A stretch of DNA of 64,000 bases from Roseibium sediminis (GTDB taxonomy: Bacteria; Pseudomonadota; Alphaproteobacteria; Rhizobiales; Stappiaceae): positions 124,001 through 188,000 of the forward strand of contig NZ_VXDB01000004.1 of assembly GCF_008711325.1 (NCBI RefSeq), in the 5' to 3' direction. The translations under genes and the position numbers were made by a program. The notes beneath the pieces are model-generated. The model ran no database searches, had not been told where the DNA came from, and worked only from the letters and a program-made list of their open reading frames with translations. This document shows, piece by piece, positions 26,455-36,800 of the stretch. The first letter of the stretch is position 1; every line of letters begins with the position of its first letter.

Positions 26455-27940
26455 GAACGGACGCACTCCCGAACTGGCTTTCCAGCGTTTTGCTCCGCAT
26501 TTCGCGGTCATAAACCTGACGGAAGATTTCCCAGAACATGCGACCCAGTCCGCGCTGGCGGTCAGACTTCATCTCGCTGTAATAGTGCTGGTACATCTGC
26601 CAGTGCCATGCATCGGCATCACCGGACTTCGGCGCATGCCCCTTGTAGCGGGCGAAGCGGCGAGAAAGCTGGGCCGGAGACAACGCGCCCAGCACGGCAT
26701 CAAGGGCAGCCTCGATGGCTGTCTGGCTGGCTTCCTCATGCGCCGTGATCTGCGCAAGGCTTTCCTCGATTGCAGCGGGCGCGTTCAAATGCACCGGGCT
26801 TTGAACCAGAAACAGGTCCCGAACAGCATCACCCGGCGTCATGCCCAAACGCAGCGGATTGTCTTCTACCGGATGCAGATGGGTATCGTTGAGGCTGTTG
26901 CGGTCACCGCCCTGGCGATTGTGGATTTCCATCAGGCCGATAATGGCCGCCAGCATGGCTTCCCCGGTTTCGCGTGCAACGCGGTTTGCCTCCGGAACGC
27001 TCATGTCCGAAACCGGCAGGCCCATGGCGTTGAGGAGGGGGCGCAACACCACATGGTCGACCTGCTGATCCTCGTCAAAGTTTCCGGATTTTACGCCGTC
27101 ATGCCATTCCTCACGCGCCCGGATCTGGCTGATGCTGCGCGAGCCGGCTTGGGTCAATTCCTGCAGATAGCTGTCGAGATCCTCGCCATTCGAGGTCGGT
27201 CTTGGTCCGGAAAAATGTGCGTTCTGCGCCATCGGATCATCAAGCCCGAGACTGTCGGTGCCCTGTTGAGGCCGGATATTCAAATCGTCGATCAATGTCT
27301 TGTCATCGGACATCGAGCTTGTCCCCCGTTTGCGATCAAACAGAGCAACCGGATCCGTGCTGTCGTCTTCCAGGCTCTGTGAAACCTTGTTCAAATGTGT
27401 GATCGGATCGAGCGCTTCCTTGACGGCGCGATCCCGCGTGGCGAAAAATTCGGCCTTTTCATCATCGGCTTCGGAATAGTCGGCGAGGATCGCTTCCGCG
27501 TTCAGCTGCTCACGCCGGTCGTCGTTCTGCAGGCTTCCGGGCACGAGGGTCTCGATGGACGAGAACTGGCCCGCCCATTGTTCGCCCGGTGTCTTGCCGC
27601 CGGATGCGGACTTCTCGCTCTCCGCGATGTAGACCGAGACATTGAAATCCCCGATGTTCCACGTATCGCCATCCGAGACGGAAAAGGTCGAGCCGGGGCG
27701 CATGGGTCGGGACGAGCGATTGACGATCATCCCCTCGCGGTCGAGAGGTGTCGCGCAGAAATGGCCGTCCTGCTGGAAGATCTTGACGTGGAAGTCCGCC
27801 ACCGATCCGGCCCGGTCCATCAGCTGCCAGTCGGCATCGGGAGCCGAGCCTATGACGCCACCGCTTGCTTCGAAAACCGAAGTCGCGGCGATACCACTTT
27901 CCAGATTGGTCGTATTGTTGACGGCGAGGATCATTTTCAT
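26444..27940 (-). CDS. tagH: Type VI FHA-domain protein TagH (Fha/ImpI type) with degenerate FHA motif
   Basis: This 498-residue cytoplasmic protein has an N-terminal FHA fold (about residues 15-105) and a C-terminal TagH/ImpI helical domain (about 330-490, with SPAQLSRRFARYKG and HWQMYQHYYSEMKSDRQRGL), joined by a long acidic linker. In the FHA part, the Gly-Arg that contacts phosphothreonine is Gly31-Ser32, and the Ser-Arg-x-His motif reads Ala-Asp-Phe-His (48-51). Phosphopeptide binding is therefore doubtful. No PpkA kinase or PppA phosphatase gene accompanies it. The position between tssG and tssJ matches VCA0112 of Vibrio cholerae. It likely has a structural or scaffolding role in assembly. 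Confidence 0.9.
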   Translation of the reverse strand: MKMILAVNNTTNLESGIAATSVFEASGGVIGSAPDADWQLMDRAGSVADFHVKIFQQDGHFCATPLDREGMIVNRSSRPMRPGSTFSVSDGDTWNIGDFNVSVYIAESEKSASGGKTPGEQWAGQFSSIETLVPGSLQNDDRREQLNAEAILADYSEADDEKAEFFATRDRAVKEALDPITHLNKVSQSLEDDSTDPVALFDRKRGTSSMSDDKTLIDDLNIRPQQGTDSLGLDDPMAQNAHFSGPRPTSNGEDLDSYLQELTQAGSRSISQIRAREEWHDGVKSGNFDEDQQVDHVVLRPLLNAMGLPVSDMSVPEANRVARETGEAMLAAIIGLMEIHNRQGGDRNSLNDTHLHPVEDNPLRLGMTPGDAVRDLFLVQSPVHLNAPAAIEESLAQITAHEEASQTAIEAALDAVLGALSPAQLSRRFARYKGHAPKSGDADAWHWQMYQHYYSEMKSDRQRGLGRMFWEIFRQVYDREMRSKTLESQFGSASVHDL

Positions 27941-27950
27941 GGCAGCCTCC

Positions 27951-29045
27951 TCACAATCGTGCCGTGATCAGCACATCACGCTGACCGGCATCTCCGGAGC
28001 CAAGAAAGGAAGACCAACCGAGGTGGCCTTCATCGGAATCTGACAAGTCGAGCGGCCGTGCCTGACGGGGGGCAAGGCCCAGCTTGATGTCGTAAGCATG
28101 CTGGTCTCGAAGCATGAACTCGATCAGTTGCTTGAGCGCCGCATGGTCCTTGCCACTCGGCAGGAAGTCCTGGAACCGCTCAAAGCTGAGGTTCTTCAGA
28201 TAGATGTTGAACTTGCTGGCAATGTCGGGAACCCGGTCACCGATAACGACGTTCTCGCCGAGCTGGAAATTCTGTGTCCCGAGTGCCGAGCGTTGGTTCA
28301 GGGGAATGTCCACTTTGCGCTGGATCCATTCCTCCACTTCCACATCCTCGTGAAAGAAGGCATGGGCTACCACGCTCGCAACCACCTGCGGCGAGCGGTT
28401 TCTGGAGGCCAGAATGCCTGTAAAGGTCAGAAGTCGGGCCCAGTTGATCGAAGAGGTGTCCCGTGCTTCCCGATCCGCCAGCCCGAATACGCAGAACATG
28501 TTCTGCGAGAAGTTGTCCTGCGCCTCCGGCTGATAGCGCACGTAGTAACGATACTTGCGCATCGTGCGGTGCATCAGGCCGATCAACCGGTTATGGAAGA
28601 AGTCGAAAAAGCCCTTCAGGAGAGAGCCTTCCGCGTCATAGCGGGCAATCGTTTCCTGATAGTAGGAGGGTAGGGGCGAGTTTGCTCCGTGTAGCCCCAA
28701 AAAGGCAACTTCCAGCTGGAACGGCTGGGCGAGTTCGGCATTGGAAGTGCCGTTCAGCTTGATATCCGACGGAAAGTCAGGAACCGGACCATTGCCGCTC
28801 TTGTGATCTGTGTTCGGTGAGAGCGGCAGCTCGATGCGATTGATGTCGGAAATCGGAAAACCGAGGCGGTGATCGACCGAAAAGAAGATCTTTTCGTCAG
28901 ACGGCAACAGGTGGCTCCCCACTTCGTTGCCGCCGTCATAAAGGCGCTGAATATGCTCCACCGCCTGGAAAAACGACCAGGTGCGGGCATCCTGGACCAA
29001 ACGGTCCGTCAGATAATCGGCTGCCGACCGATTTTCGCTGGCCAT
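27951..29045 (-). CDS. tssG: Type VI baseplate protein TssG
   Basis: This 364-residue cytoplasmic baseplate protein complexes with TssF (two copies) and TssK. The N-terminal block TWSFFQAVEHIQRLYDGG (about residues 22-39) and the segment QLEVAFLGLHGANSPLPSYY (about 105-124) are family hallmarks, as is FFDFFHNRLIGLMHRTMRKY (about 140-160). The start at 29045 (MASENRSA) overlaps the end of tssF by 37 bases, so the two are probably translationally coupled. The length is within the usual range (about 330-370). Confidence 0.95.
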   Translation of the reverse strand: MASENRSAADYLTDRLVQDARTWSFFQAVEHIQRLYDGGNEVGSHLLPSDEKIFFSVDHRLGFPISDINRIELPLSPNTDHKSGNGPVPDFPSDIKLNGTSNAELAQPFQLEVAFLGLHGANSPLPSYYQETIARYDAEGSLLKGFFDFFHNRLIGLMHRTMRKYRYYVRYQPEAQDNFSQNMFCVFGLADREARDTSSINWARLLTFTGILASRNRSPQVVASVVAHAFFHEDVEVEEWIQRKVDIPLNQRSALGTQNFQLGENVVIGDRVPDIASKFNIYLKNLSFERFQDFLPSGKDHAALKQLIEFMLRDQHAYDIKLGLAPRQARPLDLSDSDEGHLGWSSFLGSGDAGQRDVLITARL

Positions 29046-30787
29046 TGGTACACCTCGTTGTTTTCCGCGCCCTCAACGATCAGCTCGTGAAACGAGTTGA
29101 TGCTGGCATAGAGCGTGAAGAATTCGGCAAGAACACTCGCAAACAGGTACATGTCGCCTTCGCTCTGAAAGGCGGATTCCTGCAGTTTCATAGTGGACAG
29201 AAGCCCGCGCACCGGTTGGCCGCGGAACAGTTTGTCAAAGGGTTTCGTGTGGATGGACAACAGGCCGCTCAACCGGCGCTGGCTGGTCCTTTCGGCCCGC
29301 CGGTCCGCCTGAGCCTGAAAATCGTAAACCGCCAGAACCGCGCTCAATGCATCCTTGTCGAGAAGTGAGACATAATTCAGCGACAGGTTGGAAATCATGT
29401 TCCAGTACAAGCTGCCGTCGAGCGGCGGAAACACCGGAGGGGTCGGTTGGTCGAGGTTCCTGAACTGGGCGTAGGCTGGCGTATCCTCGGTCGGCACGCA
29501 TATGTCACCCCCGCCAAGCTCGTGGGCGTGAGACGCATTAAAGCAGGTCAGTTCGGCTGACAGAACTTCATGGTCAGGCACGACAGGGGAATTGTCATGC
29601 CGCACGAAGGATAGCAGGTGATCCATGCCAGCGCCCTGCAGCGCCTCACGCATTCTGAGCCTGTAGTAAATCTGCTTCAGACCCTGTGCCCGTTCCACCT
29701 CGTGATGGAAGGACTCAAATGGCGGATAGTCCCGAAGATGCGATCCGGTTTTCGGATCCTCTATCGATCGCCAGCTCATCACACGGTCCACCGAGAAGAT
29801 GTTCATGGTCTTCTTGGCGTTGGAGGAGGGGCGCAGCGGGTAATGCAGCCGGCGATGATTGATCATCATCGGCTCAGCGTCATGACTGAAGAGATTGACC
29901 GCAGGCGTGCAATAGAGCCGCACTGTCCCCGGACGCACCTTGATGTCCGGCGGAAGAGGGCGCTCGAAGCGCACAGTGATACGGAACCCAAGCGCATCCG
30001 ATTGGGCGAACAGCCGACCAAGGTCGAGCAGGTCGAAACAGAGGAACTTTGCCGGAAAGACAAAATATTCCCGCAAGAGCCGATAGCCCTCATAGGCGGC
30101 ATTTCCGGCAGACAGCATTGCCTCGTTCGGGGAAAATCCACCCGGCCTGATCAGATCCTTCGGTAGACGGAAGGAAGGTCCGGATCCGTTTTCCCCCGTT
30201 GGCGTGATTTCGACGGAGGAAAGGTATCGACCGAACCACAGATAAAGTGTCTGTGCGGTGACCTCGTCGCCGGAAAACCAGAGACGCAGGTTCTTCAGGT
30301 CGATCTTCGACAGTGGCAAGCCCGACAGCGTTTCCAGATCGATGTGCAGCGTGGTCGACTGACGGGAGCGTTCGATTGTCTGACGTTCGATCTCAAGCGG
30401 ATAGATCTCCACGTCCGATGTCGTCTTGAACGGACACACGACGCCGTCAACCGGGCGAGAGAGGATCTCCGTATGGCGAGGAACAACCTGACGTTCTGTG
30501 ATTGCCTTTTCGATCGGCGCCAGTTTCATCATGGTCGAAGACGGGAAGGGGCGCAGGAAATTCGGCAGCAGAAGGTTCAGGACCGAATGGGTCAGTTCCG
30601 GCAGCTCGTCATCCAGCTTTTCCCGAAGCTTGGATGTCAGAAAGGCAAAGCCTTCCAGAATGCGTTCGACATCAGGGTCGGTCGAGCGCTCCGACAGATA
30701 CTTGACGAGCTTCGGATTGCTTTCGGAGAACATCCGACCGCTTTCCCGAAGGTATGTAAGCTCGTCCTGAAAGTATCGTGATCTCAC
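29009..30787 (-). CDS. tssF: Type VI baseplate protein TssF
   Basis: This 592-residue protein is the largest wedge component of the baseplate. It starts with the family signature RYFQDELTYLRESGRMFSES (residues 4-23), continues with DPDVERILEGFAFLTSKLRE and LLLPNFLRPFPSSTMMK, and has the GYRLLREYFVFPAKFLCFDL block (about 232-251). The start codon is a GTG at 30787, fixed by the conserved N-terminus. A 54-base gap separates it from tssE, and it overlaps tssG by 37 bases. No unusual insertions were noted. Confidence 0.95.
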   Translation of the reverse strand: MRSRYFQDELTYLRESGRMFSESNPKLVKYLSERSTDPDVERILEGFAFLTSKLREKLDDELPELTHSVLNLLLPNFLRPFPSSTMMKLAPIEKAITERQVVPRHTEILSRPVDGVVCPFKTTSDVEIYPLEIERQTIERSRQSTTLHIDLETLSGLPLSKIDLKNLRLWFSGDEVTAQTLYLWFGRYLSSVEITPTGENGSGPSFRLPKDLIRPGGFSPNEAMLSAGNAAYEGYRLLREYFVFPAKFLCFDLLDLGRLFAQSDALGFRITVRFERPLPPDIKVRPGTVRLYCTPAVNLFSHDAEPMMINHRRLHYPLRPSSNAKKTMNIFSVDRVMSWRSIEDPKTGSHLRDYPPFESFHHEVERAQGLKQIYYRLRMREALQGAGMDHLLSFVRHDNSPVVPDHEVLSAELTCFNASHAHELGGGDICVPTEDTPAYAQFRNLDQPTPPVFPPLDGSLYWNMISNLSLNYVSLLDKDALSAVLAVYDFQAQADRRAERTSQRRLSGLLSIHTKPFDKLFRGQPVRGLLSTMKLQESAFQSEGDMYLFASVLAEFFTLYASINSFHELIVEGAENNEVYQWPAKIGRQPII

Positions 30788-30841
30788 GTGTCAAAACCAT
30801 CCCGAATACCGGCTTCGGGCCCTGAAATTAGCGTCTTAAAT

Positions 30842-31303
30842 CTAGCGAATATGGGCGGCGCGCCCGTCCCGCATGAGCAGGTCGATCTGAACAAGTTCCT
30901 TGTTGTTTCCGGCCGGGACGTCGGCAACGATCCGGAAGTTCAGGTCAAGCGGACGGTCGGGGTCTTTTGAGCACTCGACGGTTCGGACCCGAACACGTGG
31001 TTCGTACCGGTCAATGCAGCGCCGAATAGAGGCCGCGATGTGCTGGGTCAGGTCGTTGGATTCCACGGAGGAGACGTTGAAATCGACCAGCCCAAGCTCC
31101 GGGGCAGAGGCTGCGCCGCCCTCGCGGGCATTCAACAGGCGCAGCAAATGCCGTTTGATCGACCGCACGGTGCCCTGGACTTCTGTCCCCGTGCTGTCGA
31201 CCGACCGGTCCTCTTCATCAAGGACCAGTCGTTCAAACAGGCTGCCGGCCGCAGCGCGGTTCCGGCTATTCCATACCTCGGTCGTGTCCGTTCTCCGTCT
31301 CAC
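30842..31303 (-). CDS. tssE: Type VI baseplate protein TssE (gp25-like)
   Basis: This protein of about 153 residues is related to phage T4 gp25 and helps start sheath polymerisation on the baseplate. Conserved segments are SLFERLVLDEEDRS, the RSIKRHLLRLLNAREGGA helix, and the EPRVRVRT edge strand with its family Arg residues near the C-terminus. The start is uncertain: GTG at 31303 follows a GGGGGATG Shine-Dalgarno, while TTG at 31321 would overlap the tssC stop codon. I prefer 31303 on ribosome-site spacing. Length is normal for the family (about 140-160). Confidence 0.9.
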   Translation of the reverse strand: MRRRTDTTEVWNSRNRAAAGSLFERLVLDEEDRSVDSTGTEVQGTVRSIKRHLLRLLNAREGGAASAPELGLVDFNVSSVESNDLTQHIAASIRRCIDRYEPRVRVRTVECSKDPDRPLDLNFRIVADVPAGNNKELVQIDLLMRDGRAAHIR

Positions 31304-31317
31304 GACACATCCCCCGA

Positions 31318-32811
31318 TCAATCATCCTTGTCGAGCTTGCCGACAAGTGAGAGTTCGAAGTTGGCACCCATGTATTTGAAGTGCGGACGCACCTTCAGGG
31401 AAACCTGGTACCAGCCCGGATCGCCCTCGACATCCGATACTTCCACTTGCGCTGCGCGCAGCGGGCGGCGGGAGCGAACGTCCTGCGGCGGGTTTTCCTG
31501 ATCGGCCACATACTGCTTGAGCCAGGTGTTGAGCTCGCGCTCAAGGTCTTCCTTCTCTTTCCAGCTGCCGATCTGCTCGCGCTGCAGCACCTTGATGTAG
31601 TGTGCCAAGCGGTTGATGATCATCATGTAGGGAAGCTGGGTACCAAGCTTGTAGTTGGTCTCCGCTGCCTTGCCTTCCTTGGTGTTCTGGAAGATCTTCG
31701 GCTTTTGGGCAGAGTTCGCGGAGAAGAAGGCCGCGTTGTCGGATCCCTTGCGCATGGTCAGCGCGATGAAACCTTCTTCCGCCAGCTCGTATTCGCGCCG
31801 GTCGGTGATCAGGATTTCAGTCGGGATCTTTTCTTCCAGCTGGCCAAACGCTTCATAAACGTGGACTGGAAGATCATACACGGCGCCGCCAGACAGCGGG
31901 CCGATGATGTTCGGGCACCAACGGTACTTGGCAAAGGACTCCGTCAGGCGAGTTGCCATCAGGAAAGACGTGTTGCCCCAAAGATAGTTGTCATGATCCT
32001 TGGTGACATTCTCGTTGTAGACGAATGACTTGATCGGATTCTCTTCCGCGTCATACGGCATCCGCAGCAGGAAGCGCGGGCAGGTTAGGCCCACATAGCG
32101 GGAATCTTCGCTCTGGCGGAAGCCCATCCATTTGCGATAGCGCGGGCCCTCGTAAATCGAGAACAGGTCCTTTTGCGCCGGAAGGTCGACATAGTCGTCG
32201 ACATCGAACATCTGTGGGGCGGCGGCTGCAATGAACGGGGCATGCGCCATCGCACCCACAGCGGCGACATACTGGAGGAGTTTTATGTCGCGTGCACCTG
32301 GGCCGAAGTCGTAATTGGCAATCATCGCGCCAACCGGCTCACCGCCAAACTGGCCGTATCCGGAAGCATAGACATGCTTGTATAGACCGGACTGAACCAC
32401 TTCGGGGCTTGTCTCGAAGTCCTCCAGAAGCTTGTCTTTGGATACTGAAATAATGTCGATCTTGATGTTTTCACGGAAGTCCGTGCGATCCACCAGCAGT
32501 TTCAGGCCGCGCCATGCAGATTCGAGCTCCTGAAAGCTCTTGTCGTGCATGATTTCGTCGATCTGAAGTGACACCTTTTCGTCCAGCTGGGCGATCATCT
32601 GGTCTACGAGCACGCGGTTGATGCGCTCGCCTGGCTTGCGGCTGGAAATCATGTCCGCGATGAAGGCTTCAACGCCCCGCCGCGCTATGGAATAGCTTTC
32701 AGAATCATCCGGCTGGATGCGTGTCTCTTCCATGATCTGGTCGAGAAGCGATACATGCGCAGCATCGCCTGTCCGCGGAGCAGTTGCCGCGGCCGAGCCT
32801 GTCTGTGTCAT
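31318..32811 (-). CDS. tssC: Type VI sheath large subunit TssC (VipB)
   Basis: This 497-residue sheath protein assembles with TssB into the contractile tube around Hcp. Family blocks include SLQIDEIMHDKSFQELESAW (near residues 75-95), KLLVDRTDFRENIKIDII, GEPVGAMIANYDFGPG and the C-terminal RSRRPLRAAQVEVSDVEGDP (near 445-465). The start at 32811 (MTQTGSAAATAP) has an AGAGAG ribosome site, and the 12 upstream in-frame codons are not part of the conserved protein. The N-terminus should carry the linker that passes to the neighbouring protomer. It lies 73 bases downstream of tssB. Confidence 0.97.
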   Translation of the reverse strand: MTQTGSAAATAPRTGDAAHVSLLDQIMEETRIQPDDSESYSIARRGVEAFIADMISSRKPGERINRVLVDQMIAQLDEKVSLQIDEIMHDKSFQELESAWRGLKLLVDRTDFRENIKIDIISVSKDKLLEDFETSPEVVQSGLYKHVYASGYGQFGGEPVGAMIANYDFGPGARDIKLLQYVAAVGAMAHAPFIAAAAPQMFDVDDYVDLPAQKDLFSIYEGPRYRKWMGFRQSEDSRYVGLTCPRFLLRMPYDAEENPIKSFVYNENVTKDHDNYLWGNTSFLMATRLTESFAKYRWCPNIIGPLSGGAVYDLPVHVYEAFGQLEEKIPTEILITDRREYELAEEGFIALTMRKGSDNAAFFSANSAQKPKIFQNTKEGKAAETNYKLGTQLPYMMIINRLAHYIKVLQREQIGSWKEKEDLERELNTWLKQYVADQENPPQDVRSRRPLRAAQVEVSDVEGDPGWYQVSLKVRPHFKYMGANFELSLVGKLDKDD

Positions 32812-32884
32812 TTCTGTACTCTCTCTCAAGTGCCGAAACCGGCGCAATTATTTGGGTTTGGGCAGCCCCGCAGGGCCGCCAAAA

Positions 32885-33514
32885 TCAGCTATTCAAATCA
32901 GGGCGGGCGCCGTCTTCGTCTGCATCTGCAGAGGGGGCTGATGTACCGTCACCCTCAGGTGCTTCGCCGTTATCGGATGCAGCGGCCCCATTCAGGTATT
33001 GGCCGCGTTTCGCGTTGTCGGCGCGTGTTTCAATGCTCTGCAGCTCTTCAATCAGCTTCTGGCGGGAATCCTCGTCTTCGAGGATCTGTTCCAGGCGCTT
33101 GCGAAAGGCAGGGATGTTTCCGAGCGGTCCCTTGAGCGCAACCAGCGCTTCGCGCAGTTCGATCAGACGTTCGAGTTCCGGGACCTGCTTGACGATTTCG
33201 TCCGGAGAAAAATCCTTGAGGCCCTTGAATTTCAGATTGACCGTCAGTCGAGCGTCTTCATCGTCAGATAGGGTGTTCTTGACGTTGAGTTCACGCGAAA
33301 GCCCTGCTTCCTGCATGACAGAATTGAAGGTGTTCTTGTCGACGGAAAGGACGTCCCGTTCTTCCAGCGGCGTATCGTCCTCGCGGCCAAGATAGTCGCC
33401 GAGCATGACCAAACGCAGCGGCAGTTCCACCTCTTCCTGCTGATCACCGGTTGCAGGCACGTAACGGATGTTGATCCGCTCCTTGGGAGCAACTGAGCCT
33501 TCTTTTCCGGCCAT
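32885..33514 (-). CDS. tssB: Type VI sheath small subunit TssB (VipA) with acidic C-terminal tail
   Basis: This 209-residue protein is the first gene of the leftward operon and pairs with TssC in the sheath. It starts at ATG 33514 (MAGKEGSVAPKERINIRY) behind a strong GAGGAGG Shine-Dalgarno. The conserved core includes ELPLRLVMLGDYLGREDDTP, FKGLKDFSPDEIVKQVPEL and LRLIELREAL-like helices. TssB is usually about 165-180 residues; here the C-terminus extends by some 35 residues of low-complexity acidic sequence (NGEAPEGDGTSAPSADADED). That tail would lie on the sheath surface near the ClpV recycling face. Confidence 0.96.
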   Translation of the reverse strand: MAGKEGSVAPKERINIRYVPATGDQQEEVELPLRLVMLGDYLGREDDTPLEERDVLSVDKNTFNSVMQEAGLSRELNVKNTLSDDEDARLTVNLKFKGLKDFSPDEIVKQVPELERLIELREALVALKGPLGNIPAFRKRLEQILEDEDSRQKLIEELQSIETRADNAKRGQYLNGAAASDNGEAPEGDGTSAPSADADEDGARPDLNS

Positions 33515-33805
33515 TTGAAACCTCCTCAATAAATTCCGGAACGTTCTCGTGCACTACCGGAAATTGGTAGCCGTCTAACGACCGGTTATGAAAACGAATT
33601 TGTTTCTGAGGTTTTCAATACCTCAAGATGCCGAAGCGGCAATCATGTTGAATTGCATAACAGTATGTTGTTGTCATTGACAAGCCTAATGTCGACATAT
33701 AATCGGAAATAAATTGATAAATAAAACCATGTTGCAACTGTCACTAGATTCAGGGTTGCATGCGGTTTTTCTTGGCTTTGACTCAATATTGGTGGGTATT
33801 TCTCC
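33515..33805. promoter_or_regulatory. Divergent regulatory region of the type VI cluster (tssB/tssM)
   Basis: These 291 AT-rich bases hold the promoters of the leftward tssB operon and the rightward tssM-tssA operon. I looked for a sigma-54 site with GG and GC dinucleotides 10 bases apart and found none on either strand, although the operon encodes a sigma-54 activator. Confidence 0.6.
33677..33703 (+). promoter_or_regulatory. Candidate sigma-70 promoter for tssM
   Basis: TTGACA (33677-33682) and TATAAT (33698-33703) are both perfect consensus hexamers, but the spacer is 15 bases instead of 17. They lie about 100 bases upstream of the tssM ATG, in an AT-rich intergenic stretch. Confidence 0.4.
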
Positions 33806-36800
33806 ATGATTTCGAGCGTTGTTTCGAAGATATTTGGCTTTCTGAAGAAATTTGTGCTCAGTATATGGTCAGCAGTCAGATCCTATTTGTTTGCAAGTTT
33901 TGTATTCACTCTCTTTGTATGCATTGCGATCTGGTTCCTTGGCCCAAAGATTGCAATCTCCGGTTACAGACCTCTCGAGCCTGTTACTTTCCGACTTGTG
34001 GCGATCAGTGCCGCGATTTTTATCTGGGGCCTCAACAATCTGGTCACCGAGTTCTATCGAAAGCGGAAGCAGGAGCGGGAAGCCCAAAAAAAGCAGGAAG
34101 ACAAGCCGCGCGATCCCATGAAGGAGCGGATCAGCGCCTTCGAACAGTCGTTTCGAAACGCGATGGCGACCATCCGTACCAGTTGGCTGGGCATGGATGG
34201 CTGCAAGGGGAGCCGCGATTCCCTCTACGCTTTGCCGTGGTATGTGGTGCTCGGTTTTCCAGCGGCCGGAAAGACGTCGTTGATCGTCGAATCCGATCTG
34301 AAATTCCCGCTCGCCCATCTCTTTTCGCAGGAGGACGCCAAGCAGGTTTCCGAAACGCAGGACGTGGACTACTGGGTCACAGATGATGCGATTCTTTTTG
34401 ACGTCGCCGGTCAAATCCTGACGCATCAGCGAAGCAGTCTTTCCGACAATGTCCTCGATGTATCGGCATTGCTCTGGCAGAAATTCCTTGGCCTTCTTCA
34501 GGAGTACCGTCCGCGCAGGCCGATCAACGGAGCCATCGTCTGCATCGATGTCCTTGATCTCATTCAGTCTTCCCCTGAGGTGCGCGACAACAAGGCGGCG
34601 CTTCTTCATGCGCGTCTAGTGGAGATGTCCGAAGCGCTTGGAACGCGTTACACGGTCCATGTTCTGGTAACAAAGGTTGATCTGCTCGACGGTTTCAACG
34701 AGTTCGTAGCAGGGCTGCCACAAAGCCAGCGGCAGGAACCGTTCGGCTTCTCGTTCGACCTCCAGCCGGAAAGCTCTGCCAACGCGTGGATGGAGGAATT
34801 TGCCAAGGCCTATGACGCGTTTCTTGATCGCGTCAACGACCAGATGCTCGACCGCATTGTCGATCAGAGGTCCACAATGGCGCGGCGCAAGCTCTACACC
34901 TTTTCCCGTCAGCTGGCCGGTCTGCGCGACCTGCTGAACGAGTTCCTGACCACAAGCCTGCATCAGGACAAGTTCTCCACCGCGCCTCAGGTGCGGGGCG
35001 TGTTCATGACGTCGAGCCGTCAGGAGGCCGTGCCCTTCAACGCGGTTCTGACAGCCGCATCCCAGAAATACGAAATCCGTACGCCTGTGCTCTCCGTTCA
35101 CAACGGATATTCCCGCAACTTCTTCGCCAGCGATCTCCTGAAGACGGTCGTTTTCCGGGAAGCCGGGCTCGCCGGGGACAATGTTCGCATCGAGCGGGCG
35201 AAAAAGCTCAAGTTCGCAGTGTCCGCTGCAGCAGCCTCGGTGCTTTTTGTCGGCTTCACCGGGTTCTACTGGCTCGCATACACCAACAACCGGGCGAAAG
35301 CTGACGAAGTTGTTGATATCGCCAAGGGGTTCCAGGAGATTCGCGGTCAGAATGCTGATGTCAGCGGCGAGACGGCAGGCGCTGTATTCCTGCCTCCGCT
35401 GAACTCGCTGAAATCGGCTGCCGGGATCTTCGGCAACTACCGCGACTGGAACGCGATCAGTTCTGCGGCGACCCTTTATCAGGGACGAAAGATCGGACCG
35501 GAAATCGAGAAATCCTATGTCGCACTGCTCGACAAGGCCTTTCTGCCCGACATCGGCTCGCATGTGCATCAACGCATTGACAAACTGGGCAAGGTGAAGG
35601 CAACCAAGGACAGCGACGAGCGGTTGGAAGCCCTGCGCATCTACCTGATGCTCGGCGACAAGGAGCGGCGCAACAATACCCTGGTTGAAGGCTGGGTAGG
35701 TGAAGTCTGGCAGAACGATTTCACGGGGGACAGCAAGACGCAGGCCGAACTGCAGGACCACCTCAATTTCGCGATTGAAACGGTGGGGCTGGAAACGCAG
35801 CTGGACGACGTCATGGTTCAGGCCGCTCAAGCGGACTTGCGTGAAGTCCCGCGAGACCTGCGGCTATACCGCAATATCGAGCAGCTGGGCGACCGCCAGC
35901 TTGTGACACCGGTTAATCTGCGGAACGATATCGGCCCAGCTTACAACATCATATTCGAAGCTGGCAGCAAAGCCGGGCAGCAGGCAGAACCTGTTGAAGT
36001 CAAACCCTTCTTCACCAAGGATGCCTTCCTTGAGTTCTTCATCAAGCAAAATGACACATTGTCGGTTGTTGCGGTTGAAGATGCTTGGGTGGCGGGTGAG
36101 CGAGAAACGGTCAGCTACTCGCCAAAGGATCTGGAGACGTTCCGTCGCAAGGTCGCCGGGCGCTATGCAACCAACTACATCACCGCGTGGTCCGACGCCC
36201 TGAATGCACTCGACATGGTGGATTTCGAGAATGTCGATCAGGCGGTTGACGTACTTGAGCAGATCACCGGCCCGGAAAATCCTTTTGGCCGTCTCTTGGG
36301 GCGGGTAAAGGACGAAACCGAGGTCTATGAGGAAAAGCTGGTCGAGCTTGAGGCAAATCAGGCAACTGACGCGGAATTGCCGTTTGATCTCAACCGGGAG
36401 CAGGGCCTGCGCATCCGCCGTGCGTTCTTCCGCCTCAACGACGTTGGGACCGCTGGCGAAAACGAGAAGGCCTATCTGGAAGACCTCCAGACAGCACTTG
36501 ATCGCCTCTACGAGTATTTAAAGGAAATCCGGCAGGCTGGCGAGCGGTCCGGCGAGGTTGCCCTGACCAAGGCGAAGGCCCGTATCAAGCTGGAAGGTGA
36601 TGATCCGATCTACGTCATCAAGCGGCTTGGCGTGGATCTTCCCGAACCTCTCAATCGCTTCTTCGAGAAGATCGCCGACCAGAGCTGGAAGGTGGTGCTG
36701 AAGAAGTCCAAGGAAGAGCTGCAGCGCGGCTGGAACGACGAGGTTTATGCCGAGTACAATCTCAGCCTTGCGACCCGTTATCCATTCACGACAGATGCTC

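Noticed and set aside
33515-33805. Sigma-54 promoter for the type VI operons
   Set aside because: GG and GC dinucleotides with the required 10-base spacing were not found on either strand; the nearest candidate has a 15-base spacing.
34616-35830. Open frame of 404 codons on the minus strand opposite tssM
   Set aside because: It is antisense to the TssM NTPase and periplasmic regions; no domain or ribosome site is visible.
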